Below are positions 36,777 through 46,006 of a DNA stretch of 64,000 nucleotides, one piece after another. The notes below the pieces were generated by a model. The model did no database searches and had not been told where the DNA came from. It saw only the letters and a program-made list of their open reading frames with translations. The stretch covers positions 1-64,000 of the forward strand of contig JBCCUK010000006.1 in NCBI GenBank assembly GCA_039196965.1, read 5' to 3'. The translations under genes were made by a program, and so were the position numbers. The DNA comes from CALLCD01 sp039196965 (GTDB lineage: Bacteria; Pseudomonadota; Alphaproteobacteria; Caulobacterales; Hyphomonadaceae). The first letter of the stretch is position 1, and each line of letters starts with the position of its first letter.

Positions 36777-37778
36777 TCAACGCGCCTCCAGCTCATCGAG
36801 GGATGGCAGGCGAAAACCGCTCCAGCCTTCCCCTCCCCAGGCCCCGGCATCGGTACGCTTCGCCGCCCTCAACCTCGCCGATCGCGAGCGAGGGTTACGA
36901 GTCGCTTCAGCTTCGCTGATGCTTACCGCGCGCCTTGAAATCAACTCAAAGCTCGGCGTCGCACTCGCGGTCACTTCGGGGGCATGTCTCGACCCCCCGG
37001 ACTGAATACCTGACCTCGTCCTCATAAACGCTTTCACGATACGATCTTCGAGCGAATGAAAGGTTACGACGACAAGCCGCCCCCCGGATTTCAGAATGCG
37101 CTCAGCAGCAACAAGGGCACGACCAAGCTCACCGAGTTCGTCATTGATGAACATGCGCAACGCCTGGAACACTTTCGTTGCCGGATGGATTTTTGCTCCT
37201 CGGCGTCCGCCGACGGCTTCGTCCACGGTTTCGGCAAGATCCAGAGTCGTCTCGAACAAGCGTGAGGCGCGGCGTTCCACCAATCGCTTCGCTATGCGTC
37301 TGGACTTCTGCTCCTCACCGAGCCGGTAGAAGATATCGGCAAGATCCTTTTCGCCGGCTGCATTCACGACGTCGGCGGCGGTGGGACCTGCATCCCCCAT
37401 CCTCATGTCGAGGGGGCCATTTTGCTGAAATGAGAAGCCGCGATCCGCTTCATCAAGGTGAAACGAGGACACACCAATATCGAGCACAACACCGTCGACG
37501 GCATCCACCCCTGCGCCCACGGCGAGCTCATCAAGATCACCGAACTGCCCTTTGAGAACAGCGAAACGTGGATCTGCCGACGCTAGAGTTTCTCCCCGCG
37601 CAATCGCGGCAGTATCACGGTCGATGCCAAGCACCCGGCAGTCAGCCGCACCGAGGATCGCCCGCGAATAGCTGCCGCCCCCGAAAGTGCCGTCGATATA
37701 AGTTTCCCCCGGCGCTGGCCGGATCGCGCCGAGCATTTCATCTAGCATCACCGGCACATGACCGTTCGCATCGCTCAT
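36777..37778 (-). CDS. rsmH: 16S rRNA (cytosine1402-N4)-methyltransferase RsmH (MraW)
   Basis: A 333-residue SAM-dependent methyltransferase that modifies C1402 of 16S rRNA. HVPVMLDEML at the N terminus, the SAM loop YIDGTFGGGSYSRAIL, VVLDIGVSSFHLDEADRGFSFQ and GGRLVVVTFHSLEDRIVKAFM are diagnostic. It overlaps mraZ by ATGA and is the second gene of the dcw operon. Confidence 0.95.
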   Translation of the reverse strand: MSDANGHVPVMLDEMLGAIRPAPGETYIDGTFGGGSYSRAILGAADCRVLGIDRDTAAIARGETLASADPRFAVLKGQFGDLDELAVGAGVDAVDGVVLDIGVSSFHLDEADRGFSFQQNGPLDMRMGDAGPTAADVVNAAGEKDLADIFYRLGEEQKSRRIAKRLVERRASRLFETTLDLAETVDEAVGGRRGAKIHPATKVFQALRMFINDELGELGRALVAAERILKSGGRLVVVTFHSLEDRIVKAFMRTRSGIQSGGSRHAPEVTASATPSFELISRRAVSISEAEATRNPRSRSARLRAAKRTDAGAWGGEGWSGFRLPSLDELEAR

Positions 37779-38275
37779 GACCGGTCCTCCGCGACGCGGC
37801 GACCGCCGGAAATCGCACCGGATTCCAAGGCTGCCTGAAACGGCGCATCGAGCGCTTCCATGCTTTCGCGTGCCAGAGCAACCATCTGCGCATCATAGGC
37901 CTCATAAGCAGCGGGGCTCCAAATCCGGAAGCGGTCGACCGCACCGACAAATTTGATCTCTTTCTTGATGCCAGCAGCTTCCAGCATCGCTTCGGGGATC
38001 TTTATGCGGCCGGGCTCATCCATCTTCAGCTGCACACTCCGTCCGAAAACTGCATGAGCAATGGCCTCACGCGCCCGATTGCTCGGCTGCATCTGGGCGA
38101 GAATGGAACGGTAGTAGTCTTGGAGCTCATCGCCACCCGCTTCGAGACAAACCTTGCCGTCGAAAGCTGGCCAAACATGAACAAACGACGCCCCGCCCAG
38201 GGCAGCACGGAAGGGAGCAGGGATCGACACCCGTCCCTTCGCATCAATAGCGCTGTCATGGTTCGACGAGAACAC
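37775..38275 (-). CDS. mraZ: Transcriptional regulator MraZ
   Basis: A 166-residue DNA-binding protein with two AbrB-like SpoVT repeats: IDAKGRVSIPAPFRAAL near the N terminus and MDEPGRIKIPEAMLEAAGI in the second half, each with the conserved GR. MraZ controls its own operon by binding TGGG repeats. Here the start codon is GTG with AAGGGG upstream. It heads the dcw operon; a matching repeat array lies 54-88 bases upstream. Confidence 0.93.
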   Translation of the reverse strand: MFSSNHDSAIDAKGRVSIPAPFRAALGGASFVHVWPAFDGKVCLEAGGDELQDYYRSILAQMQPSNRAREAIAHAVFGRSVQLKMDEPGRIKIPEAMLEAAGIKKEIKFVGAVDRFRIWSPAAYEAYDAQMVALARESMEALDAPFQAALESGAISGGRRVAEDRS

Positions 38276-38711
38276 CAGCCTAGCCCCTTGGTCATATCAG
38301 CCTCCCTTGGGCCGACTATGCTATAGTTTGGGCTAACATAGGAAGAACTGGGAAGCTATGGGGAACCCTGAAATTCAGCCTTGTCCACAAGTTGATGTTA
38401 ACGGAACATTACGAGGACATAGAGCGAATATTTCAGAACATCGCAAATTGTGATCGACTGTGTAAATCCTCATCCATTTGATTATTATCATGTTTTCGGG
38501 CAGCTCGTCTGAATTGATACGCTCTGTTATCGAACTGTTTTTTTGAAATGCGGTCAGACGGCGGGACACCGTCGACTTCTCCGCCGGGATGGCGGTGGCG
38601 CGTCTCGGTGCCCGTTTCATTGAACCAGGATCCGATCAACTTCATCCTGCCGATTGCATTTTTATATCGTTTACCGATAGATGAGGCACAGAATTTCAGG
38701 AGATAGAAAAA
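38276..38711. other. Divergent intergenic region between mraZ and the DUF885 gene
   Basis: This 436-base gap must hold the dcw promoter (reading left) and the promoter of the DUF885 lipoprotein gene (reading right). The clearest content is the TGGG array at 38329-38363. The segment around 38460-38530 is AT-rich. No further coding sequence can be supported: the open frames present are short and lack ribosome-binding sites. Confidence 0.5.
38329..38363 (+). promoter_or_regulatory. Putative MraZ operator: four TGGG-type repeats at 10-bp spacing
   Basis: TGGG starts at 38329, TAGG at 38339, TGGG at 38349 and TGGGG at 38359, an exact 10-base period with one mismatch. E. coli MraZ binds TGGGN boxes separated by five bases, which is this period. 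The array lies upstream of mraZ, on the strand opposite to the gene, where it could overlap the dcw promoter. A further isolated TGGG at 38308 is out of phase. Confidence 0.75.
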
Positions 38712-40577
38712 ATGCGCACTTTTCTCGCGGCCCTTCTCGCGTCCACAGCACTTGCTGCCTGCGGCGGTCCATCGGAATCCGCCCCGGAGGCACCGTCTGA
38801 AGCCGCCTCCGAAGAAGCGATTGTGAGTGAGTCTGAACGGATCAATGCATGGTTTGAGGAGCAGTTCGAAGAGCAACTTACCTTCAGTCCGATCCAGCAA
38901 ACCTTTCTCGGGCGAACAACCGATCTGGATAAAATCGATGACACGTCACTTGAAGCAGAAACCGAGCAATTGAACTGGATGCGCGCAAGCGTTGAAGAAA
39001 TGAAGTCAACCTTCGACTACAAGACGCTTTCACCCGAAGCGCAGACGTCTTACGACATCTGGGCATTTCAATTGCAACAAAGGGAAGCGGCCGCTGAGTT
39101 CACATCCAACGGCTACATATTCGAGCAGATGCAGGCCATCCATGCCTTCTTCCCCCAACTGCTGATCTCATTTCATCCGGCCCAAAGTTACGAACAACTC
39201 GAAGCTTATGTCGCCCGTATTGCCGAGACCGGCCGGGCCATCGACCAACTGATCGAGAGATCGAAAGCCAACGCAGCCGAGGGCGTGCGTCCGCCACGGT
39301 TTGCATTTGAGCAGGTACTCGAAGAGTCGCAGAAAATCATCACAGGTGCACCGTTTGACGATGGCGAGCCAAGTGACATCTGGGCCGACTTCACGGGTAA
39401 GATAGATGCGCTTTTGGCAGCTGAGACCCTTACGCAGGAACAGGCCGACACTCTGCTCGCCGATGGCAAAGCCGCATTCGTCGAGAAATGGAAGCCGGCC
39501 TACGAGCGTCTCATCGCATGGCAACAGGAGGACATCGTCAACGCTGCGGAAACGGCGACAGGTGTGGGAAGCCTCCCGAACGGCACGGCCTATTATAATG
39601 AGCGCCTCGCAAACCAGACGACAACAAGTCTGACAGCGGATGAAATTCACCAGATCGGGCTTGATGAAGTTGCGCGCCTGCGCGCCGAAATGGAAGCCAT
39701 CAAGGACGCAGAAGGCTTTGAAGGCGATCTGCGCGCATTCTTCGATTATCTGCGGGATAATAAGGATGATGAGCGCCTGTATTACCCGAATGCGGATGAA
39801 GGTCGCCAAGGCTATATTGATGACGCTACGGCGGCGATTGAAAACATCAAGACGAAGCTGCCTGAATACTTCGGCCTTCTTCCTAAGGCGGATCTCGAGG
39901 TGAGGCGGGTTGAACCCTTCCGCGAGCAGGATGGTGCCGCACAGCACTATTTCCCGCCTACCCCGGACGGATCACGCCCAGGCATCTATTATGCGCACTT
40001 GTCGGATATGGCCGCGATGCCGAAGCGGGAACTTGAAGTGATTGCCTATCATGAAGGCCTGCCAGGTCACCACATGCAGATCGCGATCGCCCAGGAATTG
40101 GAAGACATACCGACATTCCGGACACAGACGCTTTTCACTGCCTATGTCGAGGGCTGGGCGCTTTACTCAGAACATCTTGCTACGGAAATGCCAGGTACAT
40201 ATGAGGACAATCTCTCCAAATTCGGCCGCCTTGGATCGGAAATCTGGCGCGCGATCCGTCTAGTTGTCGATACCGGCCTTCATTCAAAGGGCTGGGGCGA
40301 AGAGGAAGCTGTCGACTACTTCCTCGCCAATGCAGCTATCACCGAGCAACAGGCCCGGTCTGAGGTGCGCCGATACATGGTCCTACCCGGACAGGCCACC
40401 AGTTATAAAATCGGTATGCTGAAGATACAGGAGCTACGGAGGAGAGCGGAAGACGCTTTGGGAGATGACTTCGACATCCGCGAATTCCACGACACCGTAC
40501 TTGGCGGCGGTGCTCTCCCACTGGAAATTCTGGAGGCGCGCATCGATAGCTGGATTGAAGCAACGAAAGACGCATAA
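38712..40577 (+). CDS. DUF885-family putative metallopeptidase, lipoprotein
   Basis: A 621-residue protein with a lipoprotein signal (RTFLAALLASTALAAC, Cys at 17) and an acidic Ala/Glu/Ser tether to about residue 40. The DUF885 core shows the metal-binding-like HEGLPGHHM at 447-455, followed by the helix YVEGWALYSEHLA, reminiscent of the HExxH plus downstream glutamate of M32-like peptidases. Members are common and often multi-copy in marine alphaproteobacteria; peptidase activity is assumed from fold rather than shown. It is transcribed away from mraZ and stands alone. Confidence 0.88.
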   Translation: MRTFLAALLASTALAACGGPSESAPEAPSEAASEEAIVSESERINAWFEEQFEEQLTFSPIQQTFLGRTTDLDKIDDTSLEAETEQLNWMRASVEEMKSTFDYKTLSPEAQTSYDIWAFQLQQREAAAEFTSNGYIFEQMQAIHAFFPQLLISFHPAQSYEQLEAYVARIAETGRAIDQLIERSKANAAEGVRPPRFAFEQVLEESQKIITGAPFDDGEPSDIWADFTGKIDALLAAETLTQEQADTLLADGKAAFVEKWKPAYERLIAWQQEDIVNAAETATGVGSLPNGTAYYNERLANQTTTSLTADEIHQIGLDEVARLRAEMEAIKDAEGFEGDLRAFFDYLRDNKDDERLYYPNADEGRQGYIDDATAAIENIKTKLPEYFGLLPKADLEVRRVEPFREQDGAAQHYFPPTPDGSRPGIYYAHLSDMAAMPKRELEVIAYHEGLPGHHMQIAIAQELEDIPTFRTQTLFTAYVEGWALYSEHLATEMPGTYEDNLSKFGRLGSEIWRAIRLVVDTGLHSKGWGEEEAVDYFLANAAITEQQARSEVRRYMVLPGQATSYKIGMLKIQELRRRAEDALGDDFDIREFHDTVLGGGALPLEILEARIDSWIEATKDA

Positions 40578-40809
40578 GCTGACGAGAAAACAATCCGATC
40601 TTTCGTGGCATGCAGCAAAGTTTCTAACGATGTCGACCAGCGATTTCGGGCAGTCATGGCGAATGAAGTAGGCGTAAGTAGACAGGCTGGTAACCGAAGT
40701 GAAGGACCTCTAACTCAGAAGTAAAGGCTTACAAACTTCCAAGAGAAATTCGCCAAACACCCATTTTTATGTTGACGAGACAGCATCTGCCGAACACGCT
40801 TCAGGGCAG

Positions 40810-42177
40810 ATGGCTGCTCGTTCTAATCTCACCTTGTCGCGGATCATTGCCTATTCCCTACCGGCGATCCCGCTTGCAGCCTTGTCACTCCCCCTGGCCG
40901 TCTTCATCCCGCCTCTATATGCAGAGCATTCGACCCTCGGGCTCAATATGATCGGCACCCTGTTCTTCGCGACGCGGATTGTCGATGTCTTTACTGATCC
41001 TGGCTTTGGTCTCTTTGCAGACAAAACCCGGCCCAAACTCGGACGACGACGCTTCTGGATGCTGGGATCTCTGCCGGTGCTGATGCTGTCGGTATGGATG
41101 TTATTCAACCCGCCAGAAACAGCTGGAGCGTTCTACCTCTCCTTCTGGCTGACGCTGCTTTATCTTGGTTATACAATGTCCTTCATCTCCCACCTCGCTT
41201 GGGGAGCAGAATTGTCCGGACTCTATGACGACCGCTCCCGTGTTCTGGGCATCCGGCAAATCGCTGTGAATGGGGGCATGCTGACAGTTCTTGTGTTACC
41301 AGCTATTCTAGCCCTCGATGAAGACAGCGCGGCCCGGGCGACGGCCATGGGAATATATGTCCTTATTGCCCTACCGATTACCATCGGGCTCGCAACGTCA
41401 TTGGTGCCAGATCCACAGCCGGAAGAGCAGGTTGAGTCTGGACCGAAACTCGGTGATGTTTTTCGCGAAGTTCTGAAGAACCCGCATCTCGGAAGACTAT
41501 TGTTGGCGGAATTCTGTCTGGCATCCGCCCTCGCCATTACAGGGAGCCTATTGGTTTGGTACACCGAAGATGTATTGCAAATGGGCGAACGGACTAGCCT
41601 CGTCCTGCTCGCCTATTTCGCCGCGGCGGTCGTTTCCATGCCGATCTGGATATGGGTCGCCAGACGGTTTGAGAAACACACCGCTTTCTCAATCGCCATG
41701 ATCTATGGGGCAACAACGCTCGGAAGTTATATCTTCTTCCCAACCGCAAATCTAACGGTCGCAGTTATCGGCACGAGTCTTTATGGCCTTGCCTTTGGCG
41801 CAGGCATATTCCTAGCCCGGGCTATGCTGGCAGATATTGCAGATCATGATGCCCTGACGAATGGCGCACCCCGTATGTCCATTTTTTATTCGACGTTGAC
41901 GCTCACAGCCAAAGTGGGTGGCGCAGCAGGCCCGTTTATCGCTTACAATGTTCTCGGTTGGGCGGGATACGATCCAAGCGTGGAAGCCACCGAAAGTGGT
42001 CGACAATGGCTAAGGGCGACATTTGTAATTGCGCCATCTCTCTTCCTGCTCACAGGCGGTTGGATCATTCGGAAACACAAGCTCACGCGAGCAGAGCACG
42101 ATAGGATACGTGCTCGGTTGGAGAAGCTTCCGGCAGACAATGTGGAAGAGAGCCGGGAACCGGAACGTGCCATCTAG
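40810..42177 (+). CDS. MFS transporter, GPH (glycoside-pentoside-hexuronide:cation symporter) type
   Basis: A 455-residue transporter with about 12 hydrophobic segments. The loop DVFTDPGFGLFADKTRPKLGRRRFWM matches the MelB-type signature between helices 2 and 3, including the Asp residues that bind the coupling cation. The substrate cannot be read; a sugar, glycoside or other small solute is expected. No catabolic genes adjoin. Its stop overlaps that of the convergent antiporter gene by four bases. Confidence 0.85.
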   Translation: MAARSNLTLSRIIAYSLPAIPLAALSLPLAVFIPPLYAEHSTLGLNMIGTLFFATRIVDVFTDPGFGLFADKTRPKLGRRRFWMLGSLPVLMLSVWMLFNPPETAGAFYLSFWLTLLYLGYTMSFISHLAWGAELSGLYDDRSRVLGIRQIAVNGGMLTVLVLPAILALDEDSAARATAMGIYVLIALPITIGLATSLVPDPQPEEQVESGPKLGDVFREVLKNPHLGRLLLAEFCLASALAITGSLLVWYTEDVLQMGERTSLVLLAYFAAAVVSMPIWIWVARRFEKHTAFSIAMIYGATTLGSYIFFPTANLTVAVIGTSLYGLAFGAGIFLARAMLADIADHDALTNGAPRMSIFYSTLTLTAKVGGAAGPFIAYNVLGWAGYDPSVEATESGRQWLRATFVIAPSLFLLTGGWIIRKHKLTRAEHDRIRARLEKLPADNVEESREPERAI

Positions 42178-43463
42178 GCGTTGGTAACCTTCAACCTGGC
42201 CGCTTTAGCGAACATCCCCTCCATCTGCGGTTCTGCATTTTCCGGACACATATCACCTGTTCCTTTGGCCGCCCAACGCCCATAGGCGCGGCTTAAGATT
42301 CCAGAACTTAATCCGTGCAAAGTAATGCTCATGAGCACTGTGATCGCCACGACAGTCTCAATGCGTTCTGCTGCTTCGACGCCAAGATCTTCCAGAACCA
42401 GAAGTGCGAATAAGAGCGATGCGAGCCCCCTCGGGCCAAACCAGCCGAGGAAGCCAAGGCTTGGCAAATGAAGCCCCAAACCGATCATTGAGATAGCAAC
42501 TGGCAACATGCGGACGACCGTCAGGCTTGTGAGAGCGTAAAGTGCAATTTCGGGCGTCACAGCATCGATTGCGTGGGGTAGCACGGCCAGCCCGAAAAAC
42601 ATGAAGGTTAGCAGAGACAAGAGTTCGCTCTGTGTTTCGGTAAAATCGTGCAGAAAATGCGAGTATGTGACTTTCAAGTTTCCATAGACGAGGCCGCATA
42701 CAAACGCTGCGATCAGTCCATTGCCGCCAATCTGCTCAGCCGCAGCAAAGGCAACCAGCGCTAGCGCCATGGCGGCAACCCCCTGATAGGTTTCGGAAAT
42801 CCAATTCCTCGACGCTGCGAGCCCGATCAAATGACCCCCCACCCAGCCTGCAACAACGCCCGTGAGCGGCCCAAGGCTTAGTTGCAGGGCGAGAAATTGG
42901 AGCCAGTTCACCTCGCCTGTCTGGTGGGTCATATTCAGAAAGCAGGCAAAGAAGAGAACGGCCGGCAGGGATATGCCATCATTCAGACCGCTTTCGACAT
43001 TGAGACTCTGTCGAATACGAAGGGGAACGGATTTCTCGGCTAACACAGAGGCCCCAAGTGCGGCATCGGTCGGCGCAAGGATCGCGGCGATAAGCGCCGC
43101 TTCAATCCAGATTGTATCTACCAGGATAAATTTCCCAGCGACAGCACCTAGGGCGATAGTCATCGGCAGTCCCAACAACAAGAGTCGCATCGGGATCGAT
43201 CGGAAACGAAAGAGCGATCTGGCCGAAATCCGCGATGCGTCCGCGGCGAGTACAAGAACAAGTGTCAGCTCAGCGAGCGTATGCAGGGCCGTTTCAGAAA
43301 CCATCGCTTCTGAATGCCCCAGCGCATTGAGACATGCGGCGATGGCAAAGCCTGCACCCGTAAACAGAAGTGGCCCAGTTATCGGTGACCCTTCAATTCT
43401 GCGGGAGAGCAAAGCGAAAACGAAAAAAATCGCACCGAACACAAGGAAATAGTCAATTTCCAT
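42174..43463 (-). CDS. Cation:proton antiporter, CPA1 (NhaP-like) family
   Basis: A 429-residue membrane exchanger with about 12 hydrophobic segments. The ion-binding region LNVESGLNDGISLP carries the Asn-Asp pair of electroneutral CPA1 exchangers, preceded by ILAPTDAALGASVL; FGPRGLASLLFAL is the conserved downstream motif. The frame extends 18 codons upstream, but ATG at 43463 is favoured because GGCGGAG lies at good spacing (6 bases) before it, and the protein then starts MEIDYFLVFGAIFF. Function: Na+ or K+/H+ homeostasis, expected for a marine bacterium. Confidence 0.87.
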   Translation of the reverse strand: MEIDYFLVFGAIFFVFALLSRRIEGSPITGPLLFTGAGFAIAACLNALGHSEAMVSETALHTLAELTLVLVLAADASRISARSLFRFRSIPMRLLLLGLPMTIALGAVAGKFILVDTIWIEAALIAAILAPTDAALGASVLAEKSVPLRIRQSLNVESGLNDGISLPAVLFFACFLNMTHQTGEVNWLQFLALQLSLGPLTGVVAGWVGGHLIGLAASRNWISETYQGVAAMALALVAFAAAEQIGGNGLIAAFVCGLVYGNLKVTYSHFLHDFTETQSELLSLLTFMFFGLAVLPHAIDAVTPEIALYALTSLTVVRMLPVAISMIGLGLHLPSLGFLGWFGPRGLASLLFALLVLEDLGVEAAERIETVVAITVLMSITLHGLSSGILSRAYGRWAAKGTGDMCPENAEPQMEGMFAKAARLKVTNA

Positions 43464-43608
43464 ACTCATCTCCGCCAAACCCAGATACGGCTTAAAGTGA
43501 CCGTGTCGGTGCCGCAATACAAAATCGGGTGACAGACCGGATATCGCGCCGCCTTGGAATAGATCATCAGCCGTGCGAAACCGACTATGAGCGAAGACTG
43601 GCCTGATT

Positions 43609-45993
43609 ATGACCCAATCTGATCATCTTAAGACTCTGGAGCAACGCCTTCTCTGGCTGTCATCCTGGATTGTCCACAATGCCAATCATCTACGCGACAA
43701 GGCCGATGGTGATGTGAAAGTCGGCGGCCATCAGGCATCTTGCGCCTCAATGGTTTCGATCATGACCGCGCTCTATTTTCATGTGCTGAAGCCAGAGGAT
43801 CGCGTAGCGGTGAAACCCCACGCCTCTCCTGTCTTCCACGCCATGCAGTATCTCATGGGCAATCAAACACGAGATAAGCTGGAGAACTTTCGTGGTCTTG
43901 GCGGCGCGCAGTCCTATCCTAGCCGCACCAAGGATGTCGATGATGTCGATTTCTCCACTGGCTCGGTCGGGCTAGGTGTGGCAATCACTACTTTTGCGTC
44001 CATCATTCAGGATTATCTTGCTGCTAAGCCATGGGCGGCAGACAAGCCTCTCGGCCGCATGATAGCATTAGTGGGCGATGCGGAGCTCGATGAGGGAAAT
44101 GTCTACGAAGCGCTTCAGGAAGGCTGGAAGCACGATCTTCGGAATACCTGGTGGGTCATTGATTACAACCGTCAGAGTCTCGACGGGGTCGTCCATGAGA
44201 GGCTCTGGGAAAAAATCGAAGCGATCTTCCGGGCCTTTGGCTGGCGCACAGTCGTCCTCCGTCACGGCGTTCTTCAGCGCGCAGCGTTCGAGGAACCAGG
44301 CGGAGCGGTCCTGAAAGAGTGGATACAGTCTTGTCCCAATGCTGACTATTCAGCGCTTACCTATCAGGGCGGGGCAGCATGGCGGGCCAGACTGATGGAT
44401 GATCTTGGAGATCAGGGCGAAGTGACAGACCTTCTCGACAAGCGTAGTGACGAAGAGCTTGCAGCGCTGATGAACAATCTCGGCGGCCAGTGCATCAAAA
44501 CACTATGTGACGCCTTTGACGCTATCGAGGACGATCAGCCAACCGTGTTCCTCGCCTACACCATCAAGGGATGGGGCACCCCCCTCGCGGGACATAAAGA
44601 CAATCATTCCGGCCTTATGACCAAAGCTCAGATGTCGGACTTCAAATCTCAGAAGGGCATTGCAGACGGGGAAGAATGGGACCCATTTCCCGGGATTGAG
44701 GATGTCGACGCATTCAAGGCGTTTCTGGATGATGTTCCCTTTTTCAAACCCGGCCCCAGACGCTTCACAGCGCCAGCCATCGCCTCACCTGGACCCGTAT
44801 TCCTTGATGATCGCACCCTGTCGACACAGGCCGGTTTCGGAAAGATCCTGGATGCCCTGGCCAAGAGTGATCATCCGCTGGCAGATCGAATTCTGACGAC
44901 ATCACCCGATGTAACTGTCTCGACTAATCTCGGGCCTTGGGTAAACCGCCGCAGCCTTTTCGACCGACAGACAAAAGCCGATGTCTTCCGTGATCAGCGG
45001 ATCCCCTCTGCACAAAAATGGCTGTTCTCCCCGGAGGGGCAGCATATCGAACTTGGCATTGCCGAGATGAATCTGTTCTTGATCCTTGGTGCTGCAGGGC
45101 TTTCCCATTCCCTATTCGGCGAACGGTTGATCCCTATCGGCACAGTCTACGACCCCTTTGTCGCCCGCGGTCTCGATGCCCTGAACTATGCCTGTTATCA
45201 GGATGCCCGCTTCATTATCGCCGGCACACCGTCCGGCGTCACCCTCGCGCCGGAAGGCGGCGCACACCAATCCATCGGTGCCCAACTGATCGGTATGAGT
45301 CAGGATGGCCTCGTCTCATTCGAACCGGCCTATCTCGACGAGCTGTCCATCATCATGAACTGGTCCTTCGATTATCTGCAGCGTGACGGCGAAGGTGACC
45401 CCGACGAGCGAACATGGCTGCGCGATGAGACAGGCGGCTCGGTGTATCTACGCCTCACGACGCGGCCCATCGAACAACTTGGCCTCAAGGCACGCAACGA
45501 TTCAGATTTCGTCCGTGGTGTCATTGATGGTGCCTACTGGTTGCGCAAGCCCGGCCCAAACTGCGAAGTCGTGATCGCCTATCAGGGATGTGTTGCGCCG
45601 GAAGCCATTGAAGCAGCGGGGCGCATCGGAAACGACCGGCGGGACATTGGAGTGCTTGCCGTGACATCTGCTGATCGGTTGAACTCAGGCTGGACCGCCG
45701 CACGCAGGGCACGTGCCCGTGGCCAGGCCGACGCAAAAAGTCAGGTCGAGCGCTTGATGAGCGATGTGCCACGCAATGCCACCCTGATCACTGTCACCGA
45801 TGGCCACCCGGCGACCCTCGCCTGGATCGGCAGTGTAATGGGCCATCAAACTGCGCCTCTGGGCGTTGAGCATTTTGGCCAGACTGGAACGATTGCCGAT
45901 CTCTATCACCACTTCATGATCGATGCCGAAGCCATAGTGGCTGCGGCCAACCATTTGTCGGCTGGCCGCGCAATAAAACTGAGTACCGTGTAA
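43609..45993 (+). CDS. Stand-alone AceE/MdeB-like 2-oxoacid dehydrogenase E1 (transketolase-like)
   Basis: A 794-residue thiamine-diphosphate enzyme of the homodimeric E1 (AceE) type. The cofactor motif runs from GDAELDEG (156-163) to Asn187 in WWVIDYNRQSLDG; the second half has the pyrimidine-binding domain with GQHIELGIAEMNLFLILGA and the C-terminal domain with VAYQG-like and FGQTGTIADLYHH segments. Known relatives are pyruvate dehydrogenase E1 and the MdeB protein associated with 2-oxobutyrate use after methionine breakdown. No E2 or E3 partner adjoins, and it is shorter than AceE (about 890). The substrate is not assignable. Confidence 0.82.
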   Translation: MTQSDHLKTLEQRLLWLSSWIVHNANHLRDKADGDVKVGGHQASCASMVSIMTALYFHVLKPEDRVAVKPHASPVFHAMQYLMGNQTRDKLENFRGLGGAQSYPSRTKDVDDVDFSTGSVGLGVAITTFASIIQDYLAAKPWAADKPLGRMIALVGDAELDEGNVYEALQEGWKHDLRNTWWVIDYNRQSLDGVVHERLWEKIEAIFRAFGWRTVVLRHGVLQRAAFEEPGGAVLKEWIQSCPNADYSALTYQGGAAWRARLMDDLGDQGEVTDLLDKRSDEELAALMNNLGGQCIKTLCDAFDAIEDDQPTVFLAYTIKGWGTPLAGHKDNHSGLMTKAQMSDFKSQKGIADGEEWDPFPGIEDVDAFKAFLDDVPFFKPGPRRFTAPAIASPGPVFLDDRTLSTQAGFGKILDALAKSDHPLADRILTTSPDVTVSTNLGPWVNRRSLFDRQTKADVFRDQRIPSAQKWLFSPEGQHIELGIAEMNLFLILGAAGLSHSLFGERLIPIGTVYDPFVARGLDALNYACYQDARFIIAGTPSGVTLAPEGGAHQSIGAQLIGMSQDGLVSFEPAYLDELSIIMNWSFDYLQRDGEGDPDERTWLRDETGGSVYLRLTTRPIEQLGLKARNDSDFVRGVIDGAYWLRKPGPNCEVVIAYQGCVAPEAIEAAGRIGNDRRDIGVLAVTSADRLNSGWTAARRARARGQADAKSQVERLMSDVPRNATLITVTDGHPATLAWIGSVMGHQTAPLGVEHFGQTGTIADLYHHFMIDAEAIVAAANHLSAGRAIKLSTV

Positions 45994-46006
45994 AACGCGT
46001 CCGCTT

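Noticed and set aside
39168..39947. A 259-codon open frame on the minus strand
   Set aside because: Antisense to the DUF885 gene, without start signals or a domain.
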